Shown in pieces: positions 1-5,401 of a DNA stretch of 6,057 bases. Position 1 is the stretch's first letter. Each line of letters starts with the position of its first letter. Both the position numbers and the translations under genes were made by a program. Source of the DNA: Methanomicrobiales archaeon (GTDB lineage: Archaea > Halobacteriota > Methanomicrobia > Methanomicrobiales > Methanoculleaceae); NCBI GenBank assembly GCA_012797575.1, contig JAAZOW010000046.1, positions 1-6,057 of the forward strand. Direction: 5' to 3'. The notes under the pieces were generated by a model. That model had not been told where the DNA came from and did no database searches. It saw nothing but the letters and a program-made list of their open reading frames with translations.

Positions 1-19
1 ACGGTGACATGATACACCA

Positions 20-32
20 GGGGTTTAGCCCC
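20..32 (-). terminator. Possible hairpin past the DUF1614 gene
   Basis: GGGG (20-23) and CCCC (29-32) can pair around a five-base loop, 15 bases past the stop codon of the minus-strand DUF1614 gene. No T-run follows on the minus strand, so a role in transcription termination is a guess. It may simply be a small GC hairpin. Confidence 0.2.
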
Positions 33-46
33 CGCTCCTCTACTTA

Positions 47-751
47 CTACTCCGGCTCCTGCGGGCAGACACCTGCACTCTGCCGCAGGTGTCTTCCTGC
101 ATACCCCGCAAGCAGGACCGAGAATACCCCGGTGACAAAGATACCATCGAATATCCCGGCCCCTCCTATGGAGAGGGTCGTCGCCGCACCTCCGGCGAGC
201 GATGTAAACACCGTGGGGTTTGCAAGGTTGAGGATGTCGGCACCGAGCAGGGTACCCATCGTTCCACCTGCGTAGGCGAGCTCCGGGGCGGTGCGGCAAC
301 CACGGGCGAGGAGAAGCCCTACTGCGGCTCCCGTGAGGGGCGCGATATAAAACGGCATGGTGATCCCGAGACCGGGGACTGGTGTTGCAAACACGTGGGC
401 GGCGATCGTTACGACTGCGATGGCGGCGAGGGTCTTTGGCAGTAAGACCCGGTTCCTTGCGACCATACCGATGGTCACGAAGAGCGGGATTGCAGCTCCG
501 CCCACGTTGATCGCAATGGTTGCCGTGTCGATCGTGATCAGCGGTATGTTGAGTAAGCTCCCGAGGAGGGCTCCTGCGGTCACCAGCATCGCCTGGTAAA
601 ACCCGAATCCGATCGATTCAAAGACCTCTTCGCTGATGAGAAGGAAGTTGAATATGACCAGGACCGGTATCAGGATGGCCAGAGCGATGATGACCTGCTC
701 CGGATTGAAAGGAACCGGCAGGATTGCGATCGCGGGAACCTCGACTACCAT
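47..751 (-). CDS. DUF1614 family integral membrane protein
   Basis: A 234-residue, very hydrophobic protein with about seven membrane segments. Three blocks match what I know of DUF1614: GSLLNIPL (64-71) followed by INVGGAAIPL (81-90); APELAYAGGTMGTLLGADIL (155-174); and GGAGIFDGIF (196-205). The family is widespread in archaea and some bacteria and has no established function, so none is given. The asparagines, the aspartate and the glycine-rich turns inside membrane segments suggest an ion or small-solute role, but that is only inference. The ATG at 749-751 is chosen because a TATA-like box lies about 30 bases upstream; there is no clear Shine-Dalgarno, so the message may have almost no leader. 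The last 15 or so residues (RHLRQSAGVCPQEPE) are polar, lie after the conserved family core, and are partly encoded by a 10-bp perfect inverted repeat. The gene is transcribed divergently from the ATPase gene. Confidence 0.85.
   Translation of the reverse strand: MVVEVPAIAILPVPFNPEQVIIALAILIPVLVIFNFLLISEEVFESIGFGFYQAMLVTAGALLGSLLNIPLITIDTATIAINVGGAAIPLFVTIGMVARNRVLLPKTLAAIAVVTIAAHVFATPVPGLGITMPFYIAPLTGAAVGLLLARGCRTAPELAYAGGTMGTLLGADILNLANPTVFTSLAGGAATTLSIGGAGIFDGIFVTGVFSVLLAGYAGRHLRQSAGVCPQEPE
67..94 (-). repeat. Perfect 10-bp inverted repeat in the 3' end of the DUF1614 gene
   Basis: AGACACCTGC (67-76) and GCAGGTGTCT (85-94) are perfect reverse complements with an eight-base loop. The structure covers codons for residues 220-229, beyond the conserved part of the protein and about 18 bases before the stop codon. 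It could stabilise the mRNA 3' end or pause transcription. No T-run follows closely, so a classical terminator is not shown. Confidence 0.6.
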
Positions 752-775
752 GTTAGTACATCGGGCGGGCCGATC

Positions 776-787
776 CCATAAATAGGT
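776..787 (-). promoter_or_regulatory. TATA-like box for the DUF1614 gene
   Basis: Read on the minus strand this is CCTATTTATGGG, a plausible archaeal TATA box. Its centre is about 30 bases from the ATG at 751, so transcription would start at about 755 and give a leader of only a few bases. No obvious BRE was confirmed. Inferred from position and sequence only. Confidence 0.4.
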
Positions 788-1082
788 TCAGTCCAGTGCC
801 GGTGCCGGCGCCAGCCACAACTTCCGTCGTTATCAGGTCTCTCGAAACAGTTCCTGGATAAATCAAAAGTGTAATAGTGAACGAAAGCCGTAACGGACAT
901 TTTTCACTCTCGTTTTAAAATAGTAACAATCATATGTTGATAACAAAAATAAGATTATCCGGGATATTTCTCCCTAAATACGATAACGAACACCGGAGCG
1001 CAAACCTTCGCGAGAAAAACATTTCCAGATTCCAGGGATGGTTCTCACGCGCCCGGATAATAGGTGATTGGAGACGGTTTCA

Positions 1083-1089
1083 TTTTATC
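1083..1089 (+). promoter_or_regulatory. TATA-like box for the ABC ATPase gene
   Basis: TTTTATC is centred about 31 bases before the ATG at 1117, which would put the transcription start near 1112 and leave almost no leader. GGAGG at 1109-1113 is also present but only three bases from the ATG, closer than usual for a working Shine-Dalgarno. Other AT-rich boxes further up (near 913-923 and 1057-1063) are alternatives. Confidence 0.3.
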
Positions 1090-1116
1090 TGACTGATCGG
1101 GACTGCATGGAGGTTC

Positions 1117-1839
1117 ATGGGCGCCTTTACCATTGAGGGGCTGATAGAGCGCCTGGAACGGCTCCAGGCATGCGGTCCTATCCCATCCGACGTGAAGAGA
1201 GGAGAGGTCCTGGGCATCCTCTGCCCCCGTGGCCAGAGCCGGAAGACTCTGGTTGCCATCCTCATGACGATCCTCTTCCCGGTTCCGGCATTTGCTGAGA
1301 CTTCTTCCCTTGCGATCCTCGGAGACCTTGGGGATGTGCGGCGGAGCATGGGCATTATCTTTCAAGATCCGTCTCTCGATCGGGCGTTGACCGGAAGGGA
1401 GAATCTGGAGTTTCATGCCCGGTTGTGCTGCCTGGACGACAGAACCCGGGAAAGAAGAATCTCTGAGGTCATCGAACTGTTCGGGCTTGCCGGGGTCGCG
1501 GATACCGTGGTCGGGATCTGCCCCCCGACCATGGTGAGGCGTCTTGAGATCGCGCGGGCGTTTCTTTCGCACCCCGGCCTTCTCCTCCTCGCCGATCCGA
1601 CTGGGGGTTTGGATGAGCCCGGTGCCCGAGATATTCGGCGCCTGCTCCGGCAACTGAACCGCGAACGAGGGGTGACGATCGTCTTTACGACGCATGCTAT
1701 GGCGGATACGGAAGAGATCTGCGACCGGGTCGCGGTCGTGGATGGTGGCGAGGTTGTAGCCCTGGATACCCCGGAGACGTTCCGTGCGATCATGACCGTC
1801 GATGATGCCCTGGCGCTGGAACTTGATGATGTCCCATGA
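1117..1839 (+). CDS. ABC-2-type ATPase with degenerate catalytic motifs (possible pseudo-ATPase)
   Basis: A 240-residue protein that aligns along its length with DrrA/CcmA-type ATPases, which normally energise an ABC-2 permease at the membrane. Kept: KRGEVLGIL before the P-loop, the Q-loop (GIIFQDPSLD, Q83), TGRENL (92-97), RRLEIARA (141-148) after the signature, GLD of the D-loop (164-166), and the H-loop (FTTHAMADTEE, H193). Changed: the P-loop reads CPRGQSRKT (36-44) instead of a GxxGxGKT form; the signature LSGGM is CPPTM (135-139); Walker B LDEP is LADP (158-161), losing both the Mg-binding Asp and the catalytic Glu; and the usual aromatic A-loop residue appears to be Leu. The frame itself is uninterrupted. 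ATG 1117 is the only in-frame ATG after the stop at 1090. No intact permease gene adjoins it; the stop overlaps an ATG that opens a 23-codon stub. The protein is therefore either a decaying gene or a non-hydrolysing paralogue. Confidence 0.8.
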   Translation: MGAFTIEGLIERLERLQACGPIPSDVKRGEVLGILCPRGQSRKTLVAILMTILFPVPAFAETSSLAILGDLGDVRRSMGIIFQDPSLDRALTGRENLEFHARLCCLDDRTRERRISEVIELFGLAGVADTVVGICPPTMVRRLEIARAFLSHPGLLLLADPTGGLDEPGARDIRRLLRQLNRERGVTIVFTTHAMADTEEICDRVAVVDGGEVVALDTPETFRAIMTVDDALALELDDVP

Positions 1840-1907
1840 GCATCTCAGATCCCTTTTTATTCCCGGCGATGCTACGGTGCACATGGCTAACCCGTACTTT
1901 CCCCTGA
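1836..1907 (+). pseudogene. Possible vestige of an ABC permease start (23-codon frame)
   Basis: The ATG at 1836 overlaps the ATPase stop as ATGA, the usual coupling of ABC ATPase and ABC-2 permease genes. It opens a frame beginning MSISDPFLFPAML that ends at TGA 1905-1907 after 23 codons. The frame is too short to be a permease and contains no full membrane segment. It may be the remnant of a deleted permease gene, or chance. The rhodanese gene begins inside it in another frame. Confidence 0.2.
1853..1860 (+). promoter_or_regulatory. TATA-like box for the rhodanese gene
   Basis: CTTTTTAT lies just past the ATPase stop and is centred about 26 bases before the ATG at 1883. That is the distance between an archaeal TATA box and its transcription start, so the rhodanese message would be leaderless. 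No convincing Shine-Dalgarno precedes ATG 1883, which agrees. Confidence 0.4.
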
Positions 1908-2302
1908 TCATCGGGTGCATCATCATGGCCGTTCTGATTGGCGGGTGCTCCAGTGCCAGTACAGCGCCTGACCAGGTCATCCAGTCCGTATCACCGGTTG
2001 AAGCGTCTACCCTGATCGAAGAGATGGGGCAACGCCCGGAGTTTATCATCATCGATGTGAGGAGGGCGGACGAGTTCGCAGACGGGCACATACCAAGTGC
2101 GATCAACATCGACTCTAACGTCTTCCTGGAGCATATCGCCGGACTCGACCCGGATGGAGCCTACCTCATCTACTGTCAGCGGGGAGCCCGGAGCGCCAGT
2201 GTCTGCGGGATGATGCGAGACGCGGGGTTCATCGAGGTGTATGAGGTGGAGGGTGGCCTCAGCGCGTGGGAGGCGGCCGGCCTCCCGGTGGAAAGGGGGT
2301 AG
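1883..2302 (+). CDS. Rhodanese-like sulfurtransferase, probable lipoprotein
   Basis: A 139-residue single-domain rhodanese. An N-terminal hydrophobic segment (about 6-20) ends in LIGGC, a lipobox with Cys22 as the expected lipid-attachment site, so the domain should be anchored on the outer face of the cytoplasmic membrane. The rhodanese domain spans about 36-138: FIIIDVRRADEFADGHIPSA (54-73) carries the conserved Asp and the GHIPGA-like turn, and YLIYCQRGARSAS (94-106) is the active-site loop with catalytic Cys98, which would carry a persulfide. LSAWEAAGLPV is the usual domain end. The frame is open further upstream (ATGs at 1802, 1826 and 1829), but those starts overlap the ATPase and put a long polar stretch before the signal segment. 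ATG 1883 places the signal correctly and matches the TATA spacing. The sulfur donor and acceptor cannot be read from the sequence. The gene follows the ATPase gene at once but probably has its own promoter. Confidence 0.85.
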   Translation: MANPYFPLIIGCIIMAVLIGGCSSASTAPDQVIQSVSPVEASTLIEEMGQRPEFIIIDVRRADEFADGHIPSAINIDSNVFLEHIAGLDPDGAYLIYCQRGARSASVCGMMRDAGFIEVYEVEGGLSAWEAAGLPVERG

Positions 2303-2355
2303 CCTCTGCTCCCTATACCCTGTAGGCTCCTGGAGGCGGGGAGGTGTGCAAGGAT

Positions 2356-2374
2356 TTACCCGGACACCGGGTGA
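2356..2374 (+). repeat. Short hairpin after the rhodanese gene
   Basis: ACCCGG (2358-2363) and CCGGGT (2367-2372) are perfect complements around the loop ACA. A G-U pair and a T-A pair extend the stem at the base (2356-2357 with 2373-2374). It lies 54 bases past the rhodanese stop and could mark the transcript 3' end, but no T-run follows. Confidence 0.4.
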
Positions 2375-2637
2375 CCCCGAGATTATCCACCTCCCGGCGA
2401 CCACAGGGTGACTTCATTCCGGAACTCTTTTCGTGGATGGCACCCTCTGGACGATGTCAGGGCCTTCCCCACTCTCAAGGGTATCGAGGGCCAAGCGATG
2501 TCCTGGCAGTATGCCACCGGGGGGATGGGGGAGGTGGCGCCCGGTGTGTGAAGAGCCCGGCGGAGAGCCAGATCCGAATGTATCCCGGAGGTGCGACTTC
2601 CACGGTTGGAGCCCCGACTCACTGCTCCCCTACAACG

Positions 2638-2644
2638 CTATATG
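2638..2644 (+). promoter_or_regulatory. TATA-like box for the MFS gene
   Basis: CTATATG is placed so that transcription would start near 2667. That is about 13 bases before a Shine-Dalgarno-like GGAATTGATCC (2680-2690) and 25 bases before ATG 2692. GGAATTGATCC matches the 16S-complementary GGAGGTGATCC at 9 of 11 positions. The set supports 2692 as the original MFS start. Confidence 0.4.
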
Positions 2645-2691
2645 CCAACATCTCCCAGGTACAGGGACCGGACGGCGCTGGAATTGATCCT

Positions 2692-2786
2692 ATGTCGCAG
2701 GGGAGGGAACCACCACGGTAGTCAGGGAGCCTCAAGGCCTCAGGGGACGCATCGCCGCCTCCCCGAGGGCAGTCCTCGTACTGGTC
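2692..2786 (+). other. Frameshifted 5' end of the MFS transporter gene
   Basis: ATG 2692 has good upstream signals, but its frame reads MSQGREPPR and stops at TAG 2719-2721. The MFS frame is open from 2688 without an ATG or GTG until 2787. It encodes REPQGLRGRIAASPRAVLVL directly before the rest of the first membrane helix, a natural-looking N-terminus. One extra G in the G-run at 2700-2703 would join ATG 2692 to the MFS frame (MSQGEGTTTVVREPQG...) and give a 408-residue protein. This is either a real one-base deletion or an error in the sequence. Confidence 0.5.
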
Positions 2787-3917
2787 GTGCTCGTCATATT
2801 CATGGATATGATGATCTATGGCCTTCTCATCCCGGTCTTCCCTGAGTATGCCTCCCGCCTTGGGGTCGGTGAATCGGTCCTCGGGATCATCTTCGGAGTC
2901 TATGCAGCCATGCTCCTCCTCTTCTCCATCCCGATGGGCCTCCTCTCCGACCGGGTGGGACGCCGCCCCCTCATCGCCACCGGGACGTTCCTCCTCGCCT
3001 TTGCAACGGCCCTCTTTGGGTTCTCGACGACGGTTACGCACCTCCTCATCGCCCGGACGGTTCAGGGCATATCGGCCGCGGCCACCTGGTCAGCGGGCCT
3101 TGCGCTCCTCGCCGATACCACCGATCCCTCCCGGCTCGGCGAGAGGATGGGGATATCCCTCTCCGCGGTCGCGCTCGGGACGGTCCTCGGCCCGGTCATC
3201 GGGGGATTGCTCTTCGAGTACCTGGGCTATGCCGCGACGTTCCTGGTCCCGGCGGTCGTGGTGGCTATTGTAGGATTGCTCGTCCTCACGATCCCGGTGC
3301 ACTCCCGCAGGCGGACGGAGAGCCTCGGATGGGCAGGGGTGCTCCCTCGGCGCCACCTCCTCCCGCTTGCCGCCTGTGCGGTCACAGCGATCGCGGTCTC
3401 GGGAACGTATGGCATCCTGGACCCCTACCTCCCGGTCTACCTGCACGCTGTGTTCTCTGCATCCCCAGCGACGATCGGCTTCGTCTTCGCAGCGCTGGCA
3501 GTCGCCACCGCCATCGCCCAACCTGCCGCTGGCTGCATCTACGATCGTCATGGAGGAAGCCACTACCTCATCGGCGGCGGTCTTCTTCTCTCGGGGGCTG
3601 CAATCTTTGCTGCCATGCAGGCCTCGACGTTACCGCTCATCGCTGTTGCCATACTCGCTCTGGGAGTGACCCTGAGCTCTGCCCTGGTGCCGGTGATGCC
3701 GATCATGGCCGGTATCTACCGCGGTCAGGACTCTCAGGGGGTCGCCTACGGCATGTACAATACTTTCTTCTCAGTCGGACTCTCGATAGGCCCGTTCGCG
3801 GGGGCAGCCCTCCTGAGCCGTTACTCGTTGCCGGCGATATTCCTGCTCCAGGCGGGGGTGCTTGGTGTCATAGGGATGCTCGGGTGCTTTCTTTTCGGGA
3901 GGCTTGGATGGCGGTAA
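2787..3917 (+). CDS. MFS transporter, DHA1 drug:H+ antiporter type
   Basis: A major facilitator protein that would export small lipophilic or cationic compounds in exchange for protons across the cytoplasmic membrane; the substrate is unknown. From GTG 2787 there are 376 residues and about 12 helices, with the first one clipped. Motif A is GLLSDRVGRRP (51-61) between helices 2 and 3. Motif B is RTVQGISAAA (90-99) in helix 4, with its conserved Arg. Motif C is GTVLGPVIGG (131-140) in helix 5, the antiporter signature. A central polar loop (HSRRRTES, 172-179) separates the two halves, and GLSIGPFAGA (331-340) repeats the motif C pattern in the second half. GTG 2787 has no ribosome site and removes the first half of helix 1; ATG 2692 with a one-base repair is the more likely ancestral start and restores the usual ~400 residues. 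As it stands, expression of a full protein is doubtful. The CPBP gene follows 47 bases later. Confidence 0.85.
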   Translation: MLVIFMDMMIYGLLIPVFPEYASRLGVGESVLGIIFGVYAAMLLLFSIPMGLLSDRVGRRPLIATGTFLLAFATALFGFSTTVTHLLIARTVQGISAAATWSAGLALLADTTDPSRLGERMGISLSAVALGTVLGPVIGGLLFEYLGYAATFLVPAVVVAIVGLLVLTIPVHSRRRTESLGWAGVLPRRHLLPLAACAVTAIAVSGTYGILDPYLPVYLHAVFSASPATIGFVFAALAVATAIAQPAAGCIYDRHGGSHYLIGGGLLLSGAAIFAAMQASTLPLIAVAILALGVTLSSALVPVMPIMAGIYRGQDSQGVAYGMYNTFFSVGLSIGPFAGAALLSRYSLPAIFLLQAGVLGVIGMLGCFLFGRLGWR

Positions 3918-3918
3918 G

Positions 3919-3924
3919 TTTTTT
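3919..3924 (+). terminator. T6 tract after the MFS stop
   Basis: Six T residues begin one base after the MFS stop codon. Archaeal RNA polymerase can terminate at such oligo-T tracts, so partial termination before the CPBP gene is possible. No hairpin precedes it and none is required in archaea. Confidence 0.35.
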
Positions 3925-3964
3925 GCGCAGTCTGACTTCCTTTGATCCGTGAAATGATGGTATC

Positions 3965-5098
3965 ATGTCGCTAGAACACTTTCGCCGCCATATCCCTGAA
4001 CTGGTGCTTGCCTTCTTCGCTCTCATCTTCGCGCTTGTGTTCTTTGCTCCCCTCAGCGAAGGGGCGGAAGCGTTCCTCACCGCCGCGCTCGATGTGGCGC
4101 TCTTCGTCATCCTCGCGATGTTCGCCTACCTGGCTGAGGATCGGCACCCGGCGTTCCGGTGGGCAGCTATCGTGTGGCTCTTCGCCCTCATCGGTGGAAT
4201 TGCGGCCGCCACAGCCGGAATCGGGGTCGTAGCGCTCCTGCCAGCAGGAACGCTTGGAACAGGGAGTCTCAGTCATGTCATGACCTCGGAGATGGCGCTC
4301 CTCTTCCTTGGGATCTCCATGGCGGCGCTTGTGAGCTTTCTAGGTTTCTCCCGGAGATTCAGGATCTGGCTTGCCCGATATCTCCTGTTCGACCCTGATT
4401 CATTCGTCCACAGGATTGCGCTCGTCACCATACTCGCCCTGATCCTGATCCCGCCGGTGCCGCTCCTGGTGGTGGGGATCCCGCCCTACCTTTCGCCGCA
4501 GTTCATCGAGCTCCTGACAGGATCAGGCGACTTCTTCGCTGATATGATCCAGGTGAATGTGTATGGTCTCTTCTGGATACTCGTTGCATCGCTCCTCATA
4601 GCCGGGGCATGTGTGCGGCGAACGCTCGCAGGTGCCCTGAAACGCCTTGGTCTCACCATGCCGACTGGCCGGGAGGTTGTTCTTGCCGTTGCCGCTGCCT
4701 TGGCACTTGTCGCTCTGTTCTATTTCATCGATCCGGTTCTCGTAGCGCTGGTGAGCTACCTTGGTCTGCCCGTAACCGATACCGATCTGGTCAACCTGCT
4801 CTTCGCCGGAACGCTCACACCCCTGGGGATCGTCGCGACATCGGTTGCGGCGGGATTTGGCGAAGAGGTCAGCATCCGTGGGCTGCTCCAGCCAAGGTTT
4901 GGCATCCTCCTTCCGGCGCTCCTCTTCGCATCTCTCCACGCGTTCCAGTACAGCTGGGACGGTCTCATATCAGTCTTCCTTGCGGGGATCATCTTCGCCT
5001 ACATCCGGAAGCGCATAAACACCACGGCCTCAGCGATCACCCATACTGTCTACGATCTGGTGCTCTTCGCCCTGCTCTTCGCCGGGATATCTATCTAG
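3965..5098 (+). CDS. CPBP (CAAX protease / Abi) family intramembrane metalloprotease
   Basis: A 377-residue multi-pass protein with roughly ten membrane segments. The CPBP (Abi) domain is in the C-terminal 150 residues. Its first motif is GFGEEVSIRG (298-306), giving E300, E301 and R305. The second is FASLH (321-325), with His325. The third is HTVYD (360-364), with His360 and Asp364 where many members have HxxxN/D. These residues bind the catalytic metal in the type II CAAX prenyl protease Rce1 and its relatives. Archaeal and bacterial members cleave or bind membrane peptides, and some give bacteriocin self-immunity; the substrate here is unknown. The first 220 residues add about six membrane segments not needed for the protease core, and I do not recognise them. 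ATG 3965 is preceded by TGATGG, a weak ribosome site; upstream ATGs in other frames stop quickly. It may be co-transcribed with the MFS gene, which would be compatible with a role in export or processing, but nothing proves that. Confidence 0.85.
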   Translation: MSLEHFRRHIPELVLAFFALIFALVFFAPLSEGAEAFLTAALDVALFVILAMFAYLAEDRHPAFRWAAIVWLFALIGGIAAATAGIGVVALLPAGTLGTGSLSHVMTSEMALLFLGISMAALVSFLGFSRRFRIWLARYLLFDPDSFVHRIALVTILALILIPPVPLLVVGIPPYLSPQFIELLTGSGDFFADMIQVNVYGLFWILVASLLIAGACVRRTLAGALKRLGLTMPTGREVVLAVAAALALVALFYFIDPVLVALVSYLGLPVTDTDLVNLLFAGTLTPLGIVATSVAAGFGEEVSIRGLLQPRFGILLPALLFASLHAFQYSWDGLISVFLAGIIFAYIRKRINTTASAITHTVYDLVLFALLFAGISI

Positions 5099-5168
5099 TG
5101 CTCGGTGTCATCTCATATTCAGAGATCCTCAGGGGTGTGTTTGCCCATCTTTGCGCGCTTTGTAGTTT

Positions 5169-5189
5169 CTCTCCATTTTGCCCGGAGAG
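5169..5189 (+). repeat. Inverted repeat CTCTCC / GGAGAG
   Basis: CTCTCC (5169-5174) and GGAGAG (5184-5189) pair perfectly over a nine-base loop, 70 bases past the CPBP stop. The same CTCTCC could instead pair with a second GGAGAG at 5214-5219, so two exclusive folds are possible. Confidence 0.5.
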
Positions 5190-5194
5190 GGGCG

Positions 5195-5204
5195 TATTGA
5201 AAGC
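5195..5204 (+). repeat. Direct repeat TATTGAAAGC, copy 1
   Basis: This ten-base sequence recurs exactly at 5361-5370. In both places a purine/pyrimidine dyad lies before it and a GGGG/CCCC hairpin after it, so the copies may be the cores of two diverged modules. Confidence 0.5.
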
Positions 5205-5208
5205 AGAG

Positions 5209-5245
5209 AGACAGGAGAGAGGGGTTTTTGCCCCCCTCCCCGTCT
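5209..5245 (+). repeat. Long imperfect hairpin with T5 loop
   Basis: GGGG (5221-5224) pairs with CCCC (5231-5234) around TTTTTG. Beyond an A/C mismatch, GAG pairs with CTC; beyond another, GG pairs with CC; then, past one bulged A, AGAC (5209-5212) pairs with GTCT (5242-5245). That makes 13 pairs in all. It could be the CPBP terminator or part of a structured RNA. The T5 stretch is in the loop, which is not the usual terminator layout. Confidence 0.5.
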
Positions 5246-5306
5246 GCCCAACCCCCACAGGAGTATACCCCCCCACGGTCCAGTGTCTGAGGATACGCCT
5301 TGGATA

Positions 5307-5357
5307 CGGCCTTCCCCAGGTATCGCCTGCACTACCCTTCCAGGAAGGGGAATGCCG
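5307..5357 (+). repeat. 11-bp stem with one mismatch, enclosing a second dyad
   Basis: Bases 5307-5317 (CGGCCTTCCCC) pair with 5347-5357 (GGGGAATGCCG), with ten of eleven positions matched. The 29-base loop contains CCCTTCC, the left arm of a competing perfect dyad at 5335-5349, so the two structures exclude each other as RNA. Confidence 0.5.
5335..5349. repeat. Perfect dyad CCCTTCC-A-GGAAGGG
   Basis: Two seven-base arms flank a single central base. As DNA this is a 15-bp symmetric site that a dimeric protein could bind. As RNA the loop must open further, leaving about five pairs. Confidence 0.55.
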
Positions 5358-5360
5358 GCA

Positions 5361-5370
5361 TATTGAAAGC
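5361..5370 (+). repeat. Direct repeat TATTGAAAGC, copy 2
   Basis: Exact second copy of the ten-base sequence at 5195-5204, offset by 166 bases. Its last bases (AAGC) form part of the hairpin that follows. Confidence 0.5.
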
Positions 5371-5387
5371 GGGGATACCCCTGCTTC
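5365..5387 (+). repeat. Hairpin GGGG-ATA-CCCC with AAGC/GCTT base
   Basis: GGGG (5371-5374) pairs with CCCC (5378-5381) across the loop ATA. After one bulged T, AAGC (5367-5370) pairs with GCTT (5383-5386). The eight pairs make a compact stable stem. Confidence 0.5.
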
Positions 5388-5401
5388 ATGGAAAGGTACT
5401 C

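Larger units (their letters stand above)
752..1116. other. Divergent AT-rich spacer between DUF1614 and ATPase genes
   Basis: This stretch carries no gene. From about 840 to 1010 it is clearly richer in A and T than the flanking genes (for example TTTTAAAATAG near 913-923 and AACAAAAATAAGATTAT near 942-958), as expected for control DNA. A GC-rich near-palindrome, GGTGCCGGCGCC, lies near 800-811. A TATA-like TTTTATC at 1083-1089 sits about 31 bases before the ATPase ATG. I see no RNA gene here. Confidence 0.5.
2303..2691. other. Gene-poor stretch before the MFS gene
   Basis: I find no convincing gene. Open frames exist in all plus-strand frames but have odd composition (many Pro, Gly, Arg, Ser), no recognisable motif and no ribosome site. 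One frame around 2420-2550 reads FPTLKGIEGQAMSWQYATGG before a TGA, which looks more protein-like than the rest and may be a relic, but I cannot name it. The stretch also holds a hairpin at 2356-2374 and TATA-like CTATATG near the MFS gene. Confidence 0.4.

Noticed and set aside
1802..1882. Earlier starts for the rhodanese gene (ATG 1802, 1826 or 1829)
   Set aside because: They overlap the ATPase gene and put up to 27 polar residues before the lipoprotein signal segment. ATG 1883 fits both the signal and the TATA spacing.
1045..2109. 354-residue minus-strand open frame
   Set aside because: It lies opposite the ATPase and rhodanese genes, both of which carry clear family motifs. Its translation is polar and low in motif content, typical of the opposite strand of GC-rich genes.
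2344..2721. 125-residue plus-strand frame before the MFS gene
   Set aside because: No motif, odd composition and a weak start. Its last nine codons are the broken MFS start, so the frame is probably accidental.
3329..3952. 207-residue plus-strand frame within the MFS gene
   Set aside because: Out-of-frame reading of the MFS gene, with Cys/Arg/His/Pro-rich translation and no motif.
5195..5370. CRISPR remnant, because ATTGAAAG resembles the 3' end of many CRISPR repeats
   Set aside because: Only two copies of ten bases occur, 166 bases apart, without a longer repeat or regular spacer length. No cas gene is present.
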